NCBI RefSeq assembly: GCF_003939025.1
Contig: NZ_RQIH01000013.1
Coordinates: 1-64,000 of the forward strand
Source: Rhizobium sophoriradicis
GTDB taxonomy: Bacteria; Pseudomonadota; Alphaproteobacteria; Rhizobiales; Rhizobiaceae
DNA length: 64,000 bases
Direction of reading: 5' to 3'
Every line of letters starts with the position of its first letter. Within the stretch, counting starts at the first letter, position 1. The notes beneath the pieces are model-generated. The model made no database searches. It was not told the DNA's origin and saw only the letters and a program-made list of their open reading frames with translations. Made by a program: the position numbers and the translations under genes. Of this stretch, positions 8,304 to 16,424 are shown one piece after another.

Positions 8304-8936
8304 TCAGGCCAGCGCGATCTCCAGCGTCACATCGGCCGGGCGGCGGTGTTCGAGGATCAGCCTTCCGTTCGGCAGGTCATTGCCGTAGACCTTGGCGCTG
8401 GCCGCCTCTTCGCTCAGATTATAACCGCGCCAGCGGGCCCAGAGGCGCTCCTCGAGCACCTCGATCGGCGGCGCCAGCATGATCGAGAAGTCGAAGACGC
8501 CGTCGAGTTCGGCCCATTTGCCCTGCGTGAACAGCAGATAATTGCCCTCGACGATGATGAAGCGATCGTTCGGATCGATCGGCCGGGCCGATGCGATGGC
8601 GAGCTCGCGCGAACGGTCGAAGACCGGCGCCAGCACCTCCTGGTCGGCCCGCTTGACGGCGGCGATGATATCGAGGAAGCCGCGGACGTCGAAGGTCTCG
8701 GGAATGCCCTTGCGCGCCAGCAGGCCGCGTTCGATCAGGATGGCATTGTCCATGTGGAAGCCGTCCATCGGCAGGACCGCGGCGCTTTCGCCCTTGGCCT
8801 TCAGCGCCGCTGCCAGATTGTCGGCCATGGTCGATTTGCCCGAACCCGGCGGCCCGGCGATGCCGATCAGGAAACGTCTGGCGTCGCCGGCGCGGCTAAG
8901 AACCTCGCCGGCGATTTCGTCGATGCGTACACTCAT
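8304..8936 (-). CDS. frcK: Fructose-operon P-loop kinase FrcK
   Basis: A 210-residue P-loop kinase of the uridine kinase/phosphoribulokinase fold. The Walker A motif GPPGSGKST is at about residues 28-36, and the Walker B-like FIIVEGNYLLF is at about 126-136. It is the last gene of the frcB-frcC-frcA-frcK order described for the Sinorhizobium meliloti fructose transport operon. It overlaps the end of frcA by 4 bp (8933-8936), indicating translational coupling. The physiological substrate of FrcK is not firmly known; fructose phosphorylation could also be done by the fructokinase at 324-1250. Confidence 0.88.
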   Translation of the reverse strand: MSVRIDEIAGEVLSRAGDARRFLIGIAGPPGSGKSTMADNLAAALKAKGESAAVLPMDGFHMDNAILIERGLLARKGIPETFDVRGFLDIIAAVKRADQEVLAPVFDRSRELAIASARPIDPNDRFIIVEGNYLLFTQGKWAELDGVFDFSIMLAPPIEVLEERLWARWRGYNLSEEAASAKVYGNDLPNGRLILEHRRPADVTLEIALA

Positions 8937-9715
8937 GCCGCAACCGGCTCCGTCGGCACCGTCTTGGCGCCGGTCATGAAGGCGACGGCATCCGACATGG
9001 TGTATTCCTTCGGATTGATCACCGTCAGGCGCCGGCCGAGGCGGTGGATATGGATCCGGTCGGCCACCTCGAAGACATGCGGCATGTTGTGCGAGATCAG
9101 CACGATCGGCAGGCCGCGAGCGCGCACGTCGAGGATCAGTTCCAGCACCTTGCGGCTTTCCTTGACGCCGAGAGCCGCGGTCGGCTCATCCATGATGATG
9201 ACCTTCGAGCCGAAGGCGGCGGCGCGGGCGACGGCGACACCCTGACGCTGGCCGCCCGACAGCGTCTCCACCGCCTGGTTGATGTTCTGGATGGTCATCA
9301 GGCCGAGTTCGGAGAGCTTGTTGCGCGCCAGCTTTTCCATCGCCGGCCGGTCGAGCATGCGGAACAGCGAGCCGAGCGGGCCCTTTTTGCGGATCTCGCG
9401 GCCGAGGAACATGTTGTCGGCAATCGACAACGCCGGCGACAAAGCGAGGTTCTGATAGACAGTCTCGATGCCGGCCTCTCGCGCTTCCATCGGCGAGCGG
9501 AAATTCACCTGCCGGCCTTCCAGCGTGATCACTCCCTCGTCGGGGGTGACAGCGCCGGAGATCGCCTTGATGAGCGAGGACTTGCCGGCGCCGTTATCGC
9601 CGATGACGGCAAGGATCTCGCCCGGATAGAGGTCGAAATCGGCATTGTCGAGCGCGGTCACGCGTCCATAGCGCTTGACGAGACCGCGGGCGGTGAGAAT
9701 GGGTTCGACAGCCAT
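8933..9715 (-). CDS. frcA: Fructose ABC transporter ATP-binding protein
   Basis: A 260-residue ATPase that energises fructose uptake. It shows Walker A GDNGAGKSS (about residues 37-45), the ABC signature LSGGQRQGVAVAR (about 144-156), Walker B KVIIMDEPTAALG (about 162-174) and the switch histidine in LISHNM. Unlike RbsA-type proteins it has a single ATPase domain, as is usual for the frc/CUT2 subset. The ATG at 9715 is two bases after the frcC stop; the longer in-frame reading to 9796 would lie inside frcC. It is the third gene of the frc operon. Confidence 0.94.
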   Translation of the reverse strand: MAVEPILTARGLVKRYGRVTALDNADFDLYPGEILAVIGDNGAGKSSLIKAISGAVTPDEGVITLEGRQVNFRSPMEAREAGIETVYQNLALSPALSIADNMFLGREIRKKGPLGSLFRMLDRPAMEKLARNKLSELGLMTIQNINQAVETLSGGQRQGVAVARAAAFGSKVIIMDEPTAALGVKESRKVLELILDVRARGLPIVLISHNMPHVFEVADRIHIHRLGRRLTVINPKEYTMSDAVAFMTGAKTVPTEPVAA

Positions 9716-9717
9716 GG

Positions 9718-10782
9718 TCACACCGAAACCTTTCTGATCCACTGATCGATGGCGACGGCGGCGATGATGAGCACGCCCGTCAGCAGGACTTTCCATTGCG
9801 GGTCGGCGCCGAGCATGTTGAGGCCCATCGACACGACGCCGACGATCATGGCGCCGAACAGGGTGCCGAGAATGGAGCCGCGTCCGCCGAAGAGGGAGAT
9901 GCCTCCGATCACGGTCGCGGTGATCGCCTGGAGGTTATAATCGGTGACCGCCGAGGACGGCGAGATCGAGCCATTGCGGCCGATCGAAACCCAGGCGGCG
10001 AAGGCGGCGATGACGCCCGATATGGTGTAGACGGTGAGCAGCACCTTCTTGGTCTGGATGCCGGAGAGCTTGGCCGCCTCGGGATCGTCGCCCACCGCAT
10101 AGACATGCCGGCCCCAGGCGGTGTGATTGAGCACATACCAGAGCAGCAGGACGAGCAGCACCATGGCGATGACGCCGAGGGTGAGCACGGCGGTGCCGGC
10201 CCTGAAGCTCATGGCGAAAAGATGCAGCAGCGGAGCCTGTGCGTCGACATCGGCGTCGCGGATCGTCTCATTGGCGGAATAGATGAAATTCGTCGCCATG
10301 ACGATGTTCCAGGTGCCGAGCGTGACGATGAAGGGCGGCAGCTTCATGAAGGCGACAAGGAAGCCGTTCAGCAAGCCGCAGAGACCGCCGACAAGCATGC
10401 CGGCTGCGACCGCGATCGGCGTCGGTATGCCGTAGGTGATGGCGACATTGCCCATGATAACGGCCGAGATCACCATGATGACGCCGATCGAAAGATCGAT
10501 GCCGGCCGTCAGGATGACCAGCGTCTGGGCGGCGCCGAGAATGCCGACGATGGCGATCTGCTGCAGGATCAGTGTCAGGGTGTAGGACGAGAAAAACCGT
10601 CCGCCGAGCGTTATCCCGAAGATGATGATCGCCAGCACCAGCACGATGAGCGGCACGGCGGCCGGCGTCGAGTGCAGAAAATGCTGCGCACGCTTGATCA
10701 GCGGGACGCCCTGGTGCTCGAAGGAGGCGACGTTCTTGTCGCTGCCGTCGAGGACGCGTTCGAATTCCTGTGCTCCGGTCAT
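9718..10782 (-). CDS. frcC: Fructose ABC transporter permease
   Basis: A 354-residue inner-membrane permease of the BPD_transp_2 (CUT2/RbsC) family. About eight to ten hydrophobic helices follow a cytoplasmic N-terminal tail. The family region SGIQTKKVLLTVYTISG and the GRNGSISPSS segment lie in the second half. The ATG at 10782 is preceded by GGAGGAGGAACC, a strong ribosome site, and is preferred to upstream in-frame starts. A stem-loop between frcB and this gene (10889-10910) probably lowers its transcript level relative to the binding protein. Confidence 0.94.
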   Translation of the reverse strand: MTGAQEFERVLDGSDKNVASFEHQGVPLIKRAQHFLHSTPAAVPLIVLVLAIIIFGITLGGRFFSSYTLTLILQQIAIVGILGAAQTLVILTAGIDLSIGVIMVISAVIMGNVAITYGIPTPIAVAAGMLVGGLCGLLNGFLVAFMKLPPFIVTLGTWNIVMATNFIYSANETIRDADVDAQAPLLHLFAMSFRAGTAVLTLGVIAMVLLVLLLWYVLNHTAWGRHVYAVGDDPEAAKLSGIQTKKVLLTVYTISGVIAAFAAWVSIGRNGSISPSSAVTDYNLQAITATVIGGISLFGGRGSILGTLFGAMIVGVVSMGLNMLGADPQWKVLLTGVLIIAAVAIDQWIRKVSV

Positions 10783-10888
10783 GGTTCCTCCTCCGCATCC
10801 GCGCGCCGAACCCGCGCGGAGGCCGCCACCCATTGTCATCCGTTCGTTGGTTAGCCGGTGGGGTGACGGCACATCGTCCGTCCAAAAC

Positions 10889-10910
10889 GGCCGGGGATCA
10901 AGCCCCGGCC
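10889..10910 (-). terminator. Intercistronic stem-loop downstream of frcB
   Basis: Perfect 8-bp GC arms (GGCCGGGG / CCCCGGCC) with a 6-nt loop, followed on the minus strand by GTTTTGG. It lies 25 bp after the frcB stop and before frcC. Such structures after a binding-protein gene usually act as partial terminators or 3' stabilisers, giving more binding protein than permease. That effect is inferred. Confidence 0.65.
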
Positions 10911-10934
10911 ACTTTCTCTTTCAATAGATCGGGC

Positions 10935-11954
10935 TCAGCCCCAGCACTTGTCGGTGCCTTCCTTGGTATCGATCGACTTGACGCCGGAAACCGGCTTGTC
11001 GGTGACGAGCGAGACGCCGGTGTCGAAGAAGGACTTGCCTTCCGTCGGCTTCGGCTTCTCACCGCTATCGGCGAACTTCTTGATCGCCTCGATGCCGAGC
11101 GACGCCATCAGCAGCGGGTATTGCTGCGAGGTGGCGCCGATGACGCCTTCCTTGACCGACTTGACGCCGGGGCAGCCGCCGTCGACCGAGACGATCAGCA
11201 CGTTCTTTTCCATGCCGACAGCCTTCAGTGCCTGATAGGCACCGACAGCGGCCGGCTCGTTGATCGTGTGGATGACGTTAATGCTAGGATCCTTCTGCAG
11301 AAGGTTTTCCATGGCCTTGCGGCCGCCTTCTTCATTGCCGTTGGTCACGTCATGGCCGACGATGCGCTTGTCGTCTTCGTCGCCGATCTTGTCCGGGTTC
11401 TTCGGGTCGATCCCGAAGCCCATCATGAAGCCCTGGTCGCGCAGAACGTCGACCGTCGGCTGCGACGGCGTCAGGTCGAGGAAGCCGACCTTGGCGTCCT
11501 TGGCCTTGTCGCCGAGCGTTTCCTTGGCCCACTGGCCGATCAGCTTGCCTGCCAGCAGGTTGTCGGTGGCGAAGGTGGCGTCGGCGGCATCGGCCGGCTC
11601 AAGCGGCGTGTCGAGCGCGATAACCAGCACGCCGGCATCACGCGCCTTCTTGACCGAAGAGACGATGCCCTTAGTGTCCGAGGCAGTGAGCAGAATGCCC
11701 TTGGCGCCGTCGGCTATGCAGCTTTCGATCGCCGCAACCTGGCTTTCGCTGTCACCGTCGACCTTGCCGGCATAGGACTTCAGCGAAACGCCGAGTTCCT
11801 TGGCCTTGGCCGTCGCACCTTCCTTCATCTTGACGAAGAAGGGATTGGTGTCGGTCTTGGTGATGAGGCAGGCGGAAACATCAGCCGCCATGGCAGGTGC
11901 GGAAAAAGCGACGCCGAGCGCGAGCGCGCCGAAAGCGAGAACTGATTTCTTCAT
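10935..11954 (-). CDS. frcB: Fructose ABC transporter periplasmic binding protein
   Basis: A 339-residue CUT2-type sugar-binding protein. MKKSVLAFGALALGVAFSAPAMAA is a Sec signal peptide with cleavage after AMA (about residue 23); the mature protein begins ADVSACLITKTD. The periplasmic-binding-protein type I fold contains the NPFFVKMKEGA segment and VIALDTPL. The ATG at 11954 follows GGGAGGAG. Frame extension upstream to 12110 is not used because it lacks a signal peptide start. This is the first gene of the frc operon, transcribed away from frcR. Confidence 0.95.
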   Translation of the reverse strand: MKKSVLAFGALALGVAFSAPAMAADVSACLITKTDTNPFFVKMKEGATAKAKELGVSLKSYAGKVDGDSESQVAAIESCIADGAKGILLTASDTKGIVSSVKKARDAGVLVIALDTPLEPADAADATFATDNLLAGKLIGQWAKETLGDKAKDAKVGFLDLTPSQPTVDVLRDQGFMMGFGIDPKNPDKIGDEDDKRIVGHDVTNGNEEGGRKAMENLLQKDPSINVIHTINEPAAVGAYQALKAVGMEKNVLIVSVDGGCPGVKSVKEGVIGATSQQYPLLMASLGIEAIKKFADSGEKPKPTEGKSFFDTGVSLVTDKPVSGVKSIDTKEGTDKCWG

Positions 11955-12110
11955 GAACTCCTCCCAGAGTTTGCCGGCGCCGCCCGTGCGGGCCGGAATT
12001 TTCGAGATGTGACACTTCGCTTCGGTCGCTTGTCGCTCCCGAAGCCGCCCGTGCCCTTGACGCTGGCAATTAAGAGCGAAAGAAATTGGCTTGTCAATAA
12101 ATAAATCCAA

Positions 12111-12149
12111 TTGAATTATTAATTCGATGTGGCATGCTCGATTGAATTA
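12111..12149. promoter_or_regulatory. Probable FrcR operator in the frcB-frcR intergenic region
   Basis: TTGAATTATTAATTCGA (12111-12127) is a near-perfect palindrome (7 of 8 arm positions) around one base. A third half-site, TTGAATTA, follows at 12142-12149 in direct orientation. The AT-rich site stands out against the GC-rich background and lies between the divergent starts of frcB (11954) and frcR (12181). Binding by FrcR is inferred from position. Confidence 0.65.
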
Positions 12150-12180
12150 GGGCATAGGCCAACAATCGGGAGGAGCGGCC

Positions 12181-13428
12181 ATGTCGTCTTTGGATGGACG
12201 GGAACACACACCGGTCCCGCCGCCAATTCTAAATCCGGCCGGAGGCGCGAACCAGGTCAGGGTACGGGCCTATAATGAACGGCTCGTGCTGTCGCTGGTG
12301 CGCCTTTACGGCGCGCTGTCGAAGGCCGACATTGCGCGCCGCAGCGGGCTTTCGGCGCAGACGGTGTCGGTCATCATGCGGGTCCTGGAAAAGGAAGGGC
12401 TGCTGTCTCGCGGCGCGCCGGTGCGCGGCCGCGTCGGCCAGCCGTCGATCCCGATGCATCTTAATCCCGACGCGGTCTATTCCTTCGGCCTGAAGATGGG
12501 CCGGCGCAGCGCCGATCTGGTGCTGATGGATTTCGTCGGCCGCATCCGCATGCAGCTGCACCGGACCTATGCCTATCCGCTGCCGCACGAAATCCTCGCC
12601 TTCGTCACGTCGGGCATTCAGGAGATCGAGAGCCGGCTCGACGACAAGCAGCGCAGCCGTATCGCCGGCCTCGGCATCGCCGCCCCCTTCGAGCTGTGGA
12701 ACTGGGCCGAAGAAGTCGGAGCGCCGCCCGGCGCCATGGAGGTCTGGCGCGACGTCGACCTGCAGGCCGATATCGCCGCGCGCGTTTCCCACCCGGTTTT
12801 CCTGCAGAACGATGCGACTAGCGCCTGCGGGGCCGAGCTCGTCTTCGGCGTCGGCCCCTCATATCCCGACTTCGTCTATTTCTTCATCGGCTCCTTTATC
12901 GGCGGCGGCATCGTCCTGAATTCGGCGATCTTTTCCGGCCGTACCGGCACGGCGGGCGCGATCGGGCCGTTGCCCGTGCGCGACAGAAACGGCGAAACCA
13001 AGCAGCTGCTCGAAATCGCCTCGATCTTCGTTTTGGAAAACATGCTGCGCGAGCGTGGCATCGATCCCGAGCCGCTCTGGTATTCCGCCGACGACTGGGT
13101 GGATTTCGGCCAGCCAATGGAGATCTGGATTCAGGACACCGCCAAGGCGCTGGCGCAGGCAATCGTTGCGGCCGCCTCGATCGTCGATTTCAGCGCTGCC
13201 GTCATCGACGGCGGCTTTCCTCATTGGGTGCGCAGCCGCGTCGTGCAGGCGACGATCGACGAAGCCGCCAAGCTCGACCTGCAGGGCGTCGTCATGCCCG
13301 AGATCATCGAGGGCGCGGTCGGCGCGCAGGCGCGCGCCATCGGCGGCGCCAGCCTGCCGATCTTTGCGCGCTACCTCACAGACCAGAACGTACTCTTCAA
13401 GGAGATAGACCATGCTGAAGGGACTTGA
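12181..13428 (+). CDS. frcR: ROK-family transcriptional regulator of the fructose operon
   Basis: A 415-residue regulator. The winged helix-turn-helix at about residues 38-90 (LSKADIARRSGLSAQTVSVIMR) precedes a ROK (repressor, ORF, kinase) sugar-binding domain. The conserved LQNDATSACGAE (about 207-218) and the GSFIGGGIVLN phosphate-type loop are present, but a full zinc CXCGxxGC motif is not seen. The ATG follows GGGAGGAG. It is divergent from frcB, as in the known frcR-frcBCAK arrangement, and overlaps the downstream mutarotase gene by 17 bp. Confidence 0.92.
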   Translation: MSSLDGREHTPVPPPILNPAGGANQVRVRAYNERLVLSLVRLYGALSKADIARRSGLSAQTVSVIMRVLEKEGLLSRGAPVRGRVGQPSIPMHLNPDAVYSFGLKMGRRSADLVLMDFVGRIRMQLHRTYAYPLPHEILAFVTSGIQEIESRLDDKQRSRIAGLGIAAPFELWNWAEEVGAPPGAMEVWRDVDLQADIAARVSHPVFLQNDATSACGAELVFGVGPSYPDFVYFFIGSFIGGGIVLNSAIFSGRTGTAGAIGPLPVRDRNGETKQLLEIASIFVLENMLRERGIDPEPLWYSADDWVDFGQPMEIWIQDTAKALAQAIVAAASIVDFSAAVIDGGFPHWVRSRVVQATIDEAAKLDLQGVVMPEIIEGAVGAQARAIGGASLPIFARYLTDQNVLFKEIDHAEGT

Positions 13429-13879
13429 TCCGCTTCTGAGCCCGGAATTGCTGTTTACACTTCGGGCGATGGGCCACGGCGACGAGATCGCCATTGTCGA
13501 CGGCAACTATCCCGGCGTCGAACATGCCCGCCGGCTGATCCGGCTCGACGGCCATCATCTCATTCCGGTGCTCAATGCCGTGCTCAGCGTGCTGCCGATC
13601 GACGATTTCGTGCCGGAGGCGATCTTCCGCTCGACCGTCAAGGCCGAGCGCGACAAGCTCGATCCCGTGCATGAGGAGATGATCGACTGCTGCGCCCGTC
13701 ACGAGCCCCATCGGCAGGTGGTGCCGCTCGTCGGCCAGGATTTCTACGGCCGGGTGCGGGCCGCCCATGCGCTGATCCAGACCAGCGAGCCCAGGCTTTA
13801 TGCCAACATCATCCTGCGCAAGGGCGTGATCTATCCGAGGGAAGGCGGCCAGACCGAGGTGGATCCGTTCGTCTACTAG
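13412..13879 (+). CDS. RbsD/FucU-family sugar mutarotase
   Basis: A 155-residue protein of the RbsD/FucU family, which converts between anomers or ring forms of sugars. The catalytic region AMGHGDEIAIVDGNYP (about residues 17-32) contains the conserved His and Asp. The C-terminal tyrosine/asparagine segment RLYANIILRKGVI is also present. Its start overlaps the end of frcR, so it is co-transcribed with the fructose regulator. A likely role is interconverting pyranose and furanose forms of fructose or a related sugar after import; this is context-based inference. Confidence 0.88.
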   Translation: MLKGLDPLLSPELLFTLRAMGHGDEIAIVDGNYPGVEHARRLIRLDGHHLIPVLNAVLSVLPIDDFVPEAIFRSTVKAERDKLDPVHEEMIDCCARHEPHRQVVPLVGQDFYGRVRAAHALIQTSEPRLYANIILRKGVIYPREGGQTEVDPFVY

Positions 13880-13908
13880 AGCTTTTCCGGCCGGCCGCCC
13901 GATGCCCG

Positions 13909-14286
13909 CTAAAAGTCTTTCGTTATTACCTTGACGACCCACGCCATCTCCACAGGCTTCTCTAGCCGTTGGATTGTCTTGAACCTCGGGGGAATTCCAC
14001 CGGAACCGTACCCGGTGACGAAGGCGAAGGAAATGTTCCGTGCCACCAGCCTGTCTGCGATCGGAATAGCCGACTCCCCGTCCAGATTGAGATCGAGCAT
14101 GGCGAAGTCCAGATGAGCGGTAGCGTCGAGAAGCGCAAGGGCGTCGCCCACGGAAGCGACCGGGCCAACCACCTGGGCACCGGCACGAGAAAGGGAGCGC
14201 ACAAGTTCGTCGGCGATGAAATAGTCGTCCTCGACCACGAGAATGGCGAGGCTGGCAAGAGAGTTCATCGTCGTCATGTCTTTCAT
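13909..14286 (-). CDS. Single-domain response regulator
   Basis: A 125-residue REC-only protein. The acidic pair VVEDDYF is near residues 20-26, and the phosphoacceptor Asp lies in FAMLDLNLDGE (about 65-75). The Thr/Ser position is in ISFAFVTGYG and the conserved Lys is in RLEKPV. There is no output domain. Its start codon overlaps the stop of the HWE kinase upstream (ATGA at 14286-14283), which strongly suggests the two are made together as a kinase/receiver pair. It may act as a phosphate sink or as a relay into the general stress pathway. Confidence 0.88.
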   Translation of the reverse strand: MKDMTTMNSLASLAILVVEDDYFIADELVRSLSRAGAQVVGPVASVGDALALLDATAHLDFAMLDLNLDGESAIPIADRLVARNISFAFVTGYGSGGIPPRFKTIQRLEKPVEMAWVVKVITKDF

Positions 14287-16211
14287 TCCTTTCCCCCATC
14301 TATGGCTATGGGGGCCAGAATGGTGCAGCGAACGCCATCGGCGCCTATTTCATAAGTGGTATTCGCCTTGAGCTGATACGGGAGTGCCCGCTCAATCAGT
14401 TCGCGACCGTAGCCGGAACCCTGCGGTGGAGCGTCGTCAGACGGCATGTTTTCAACTCCGGTTTCCACCCACTCCAGGAACAGGGCCGGCGCCCCGCCGC
14501 CTTCATTCCTGAGGCGCCACCGGATCGTCAGGCCGCCCCGTGGAGACGCCAGAGCCCCATATTTGACGGCGTTGGTCGCCAGTTCGTGCAGCGCCAACGC
14601 GAATGTTTGGATCGCCCGCGATCGCAGCCGTATTCCGCGCGGTCCATCGAGCACTATTTTTTCTTTACCACCGACATGGGCAGCCAATTCGGCCTCAAGC
14701 AGTTCGTCAAATGTGACCCGTTGGTCTTCGCCCAGCCTGGAGAGAAGACTCTGCACTCTGGCGACGGCAGCAAGCCTACGACTGAATGCCTCGGCGAAGT
14801 CATCCAGCGTCAGACTTGACTCGATCGTCTTCAGCGACAGCGAGCGTATAACGGCAACGATGTTGCGGGTTCGATGCTGGAGCTCCGCCAGCATGACCTC
14901 CTGCCTGCCCTGGAGTTCCTTCAGTTGCTGCACATCGGTGCAGGTCCCCAGCCACTCGAATTCCAGGCCGGTTGCCGGAAGCGAGCGGCTGTGGTGCCAG
15001 ATATATTCACCGTCCGAAGCGCGGCGAATACGATTTTCGCAGTCGAGCCCGCCCTTGGCTTCCGCGTCCCTCCAGGCCGCCATCACAAGGTCGCGGTCTT
15101 CGGGATGGATGACGTCCAGCCAGCCCATTCCAGCGCTGTCTTCGTTGCGCTGTCCAGTGAACCTCTCCCATTGCGGGCTCGACCAGATGCGATGGCCGAG
15201 CGATCGCGCTCGCCAGACCAGTTGGGGAACGCCTGCTATAAGCGAGCGCTGCAAGGCTTCGCTTTCATAAAGCCGCTGTTCGGTTCGCCGCCGCTCCGTG
15301 ACGTCTTGGCCGACCTTGAGGAAGCCCCTCACCGAGCCGTCCGGGTTTCGCAGGCAAACGGTCGAGCCGTCGACGAAGACCCGCGAGCCGTCCTTGCGCA
15401 AATGCCATCTCACGTCGGGCGCCGAACCCTCGCGTCTGGCCGTCTCGATCTCGTTGCGATCCTCCCCCCGCGTCCGATCTTCAGGCGTAAATAATTCGCT
15501 GCACGACATTCCCGCAGCCTCCTCGGCCGTCCACCCGAAGACCTTCTCAGCGCCCTTATGCCAGTCGACGATCCGATCCTGCGCGTCTGCGACAAAAATC
15601 GCATAGTCGCGGGCCTTCTCCACGACGATAGAGAAACGTTCCGTTGTCGCCTGAAGGGCCTGGACCTTGTGGAGCCTGTCGATCACGGGTCCGAGGATCG
15701 TGGCGTAGGTACGAAGGAATTGAGTGTCTTCTTCGCCGAAATCCCTCGGCTCGACGTCGTCAACCTGCAACAGCCCGTAAGCACGGTTGGCCGGCAAGAA
15801 GATCGGCACATTGGCGAGCGCGGCGACACCGGCCTCTTTCATAAACATGGGAATTCTGAACCGCTCTTCCCTGGTGATGTCCTGAGTGATCACGGGCTCG
15901 CCAGTCCGGATCGAATAGGTTTCGGACGAATAGTCGTCCATGTCCAACTCGAGGCCGACGATGTCAGGCTGCCATCCGATGGCCGCTCGCACTCGAAGCT
16001 TTTTTCCACCTTCGTGAATTTCCAATACCTTGGAGCGCTGCGTTTCGACCGCATCGCTAACCAGACGACAGGCCTCGAATAGGATGGCGTCCAGATCATC
16101 TGAGCGAAGTGCGAATTCCCCGAAGTCGGCGAGGACTTTCTGGCGCTTGAGTAGCTGACCATGATCCAGCACTTGCTTCCTCGGACGTGTCATGTCGAAT
16201 CCCTCGAACAT
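14283..16211 (-). CDS. GAF-PAS-PAS HWE-family sensor histidine kinase
   Basis: A soluble sensor kinase of 642 residues. A GAF domain spans about 35-195 and two PAS domains span about 200-320 and 325-440. The HWE dimerisation/phosphoacceptor region has LAELQHRTRNIVAVIRSLS (about 448-466), and the HATPase domain includes the LALHELATNAVKYGAL N box. This family is largely alphaproteobacterial and often feeds the PhyR-EcfG general stress response. ATG codons at 16211 and 16193 are both possible. A GGAAC-N16-TGTT promoter-like element ends on the first ATG, so the second may be used from that promoter. Confidence 0.9.
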   Translation of the reverse strand: MFEGFDMTRPRKQVLDHGQLLKRQKVLADFGEFALRSDDLDAILFEACRLVSDAVETQRSKVLEIHEGGKKLRVRAAIGWQPDIVGLELDMDDYSSETYSIRTGEPVITQDITREERFRIPMFMKEAGVAALANVPIFLPANRAYGLLQVDDVEPRDFGEEDTQFLRTYATILGPVIDRLHKVQALQATTERFSIVVEKARDYAIFVADAQDRIVDWHKGAEKVFGWTAEEAAGMSCSELFTPEDRTRGEDRNEIETARREGSAPDVRWHLRKDGSRVFVDGSTVCLRNPDGSVRGFLKVGQDVTERRRTEQRLYESEALQRSLIAGVPQLVWRARSLGHRIWSSPQWERFTGQRNEDSAGMGWLDVIHPEDRDLVMAAWRDAEAKGGLDCENRIRRASDGEYIWHHSRSLPATGLEFEWLGTCTDVQQLKELQGRQEVMLAELQHRTRNIVAVIRSLSLKTIESSLTLDDFAEAFSRRLAAVARVQSLLSRLGEDQRVTFDELLEAELAAHVGGKEKIVLDGPRGIRLRSRAIQTFALALHELATNAVKYGALASPRGGLTIRWRLRNEGGGAPALFLEWVETGVENMPSDDAPPQGSGYGRELIERALPYQLKANTTYEIGADGVRCTILAPIAIDGGKE

Positions 16212-16231
16212 CCCGCAAGAAGATCAGTTCC
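16207..16231 (-). promoter_or_regulatory. EcfG (RpoE2)-like promoter, kinase side
   Basis: On the minus strand, GGAAC (16231-16227), a 16-bp spacer, then TGTT (16210-16207). This fits the GGAAC-N16/17-(C)GTT consensus of alphaproteobacterial EcfG-type sigma factors. It overlaps the first possible start codon of the HWE kinase. Confidence 0.5.
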
Positions 16232-16372
16232 CAAATACGCGACCGGTGATCGCCGGCATCACGCGTACCTTGGATTGATCTAGCGTTGGTTCGGAATTTA
16301 ACGAGTCATGGAGGCGACCGGCGTGGCTGATGTTGAACGCCAATCAGATGCGGCAGCAGCAGCCACAGACCG

Positions 16373-16397
16373 GGAACATTCCTGAGATAAGGCGGTT
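16373..16397 (+). promoter_or_regulatory. EcfG (RpoE2)-like promoter, catalase side
   Basis: GGAAC (16373-16377), a 16-bp spacer, then GGTT (16394-16397). A start of transcription near 16404 would leave a roughly 20-nt leader containing the AGGAGG ribosome site before the ATG at 16425. The match and geometry are good for a general-stress promoter. Confidence 0.65.
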
Positions 16398-16424
16398 AGT
16401 CGGCATCCAACCAGGAGGACCCCA

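Noticed and set aside
13880..13908. A third partial MITE end (TAGAGCTTTTCC) after the mutarotase gene
   Set aside because: Only about ten bases match the element end and the matching inverted end is missing; too short to claim.
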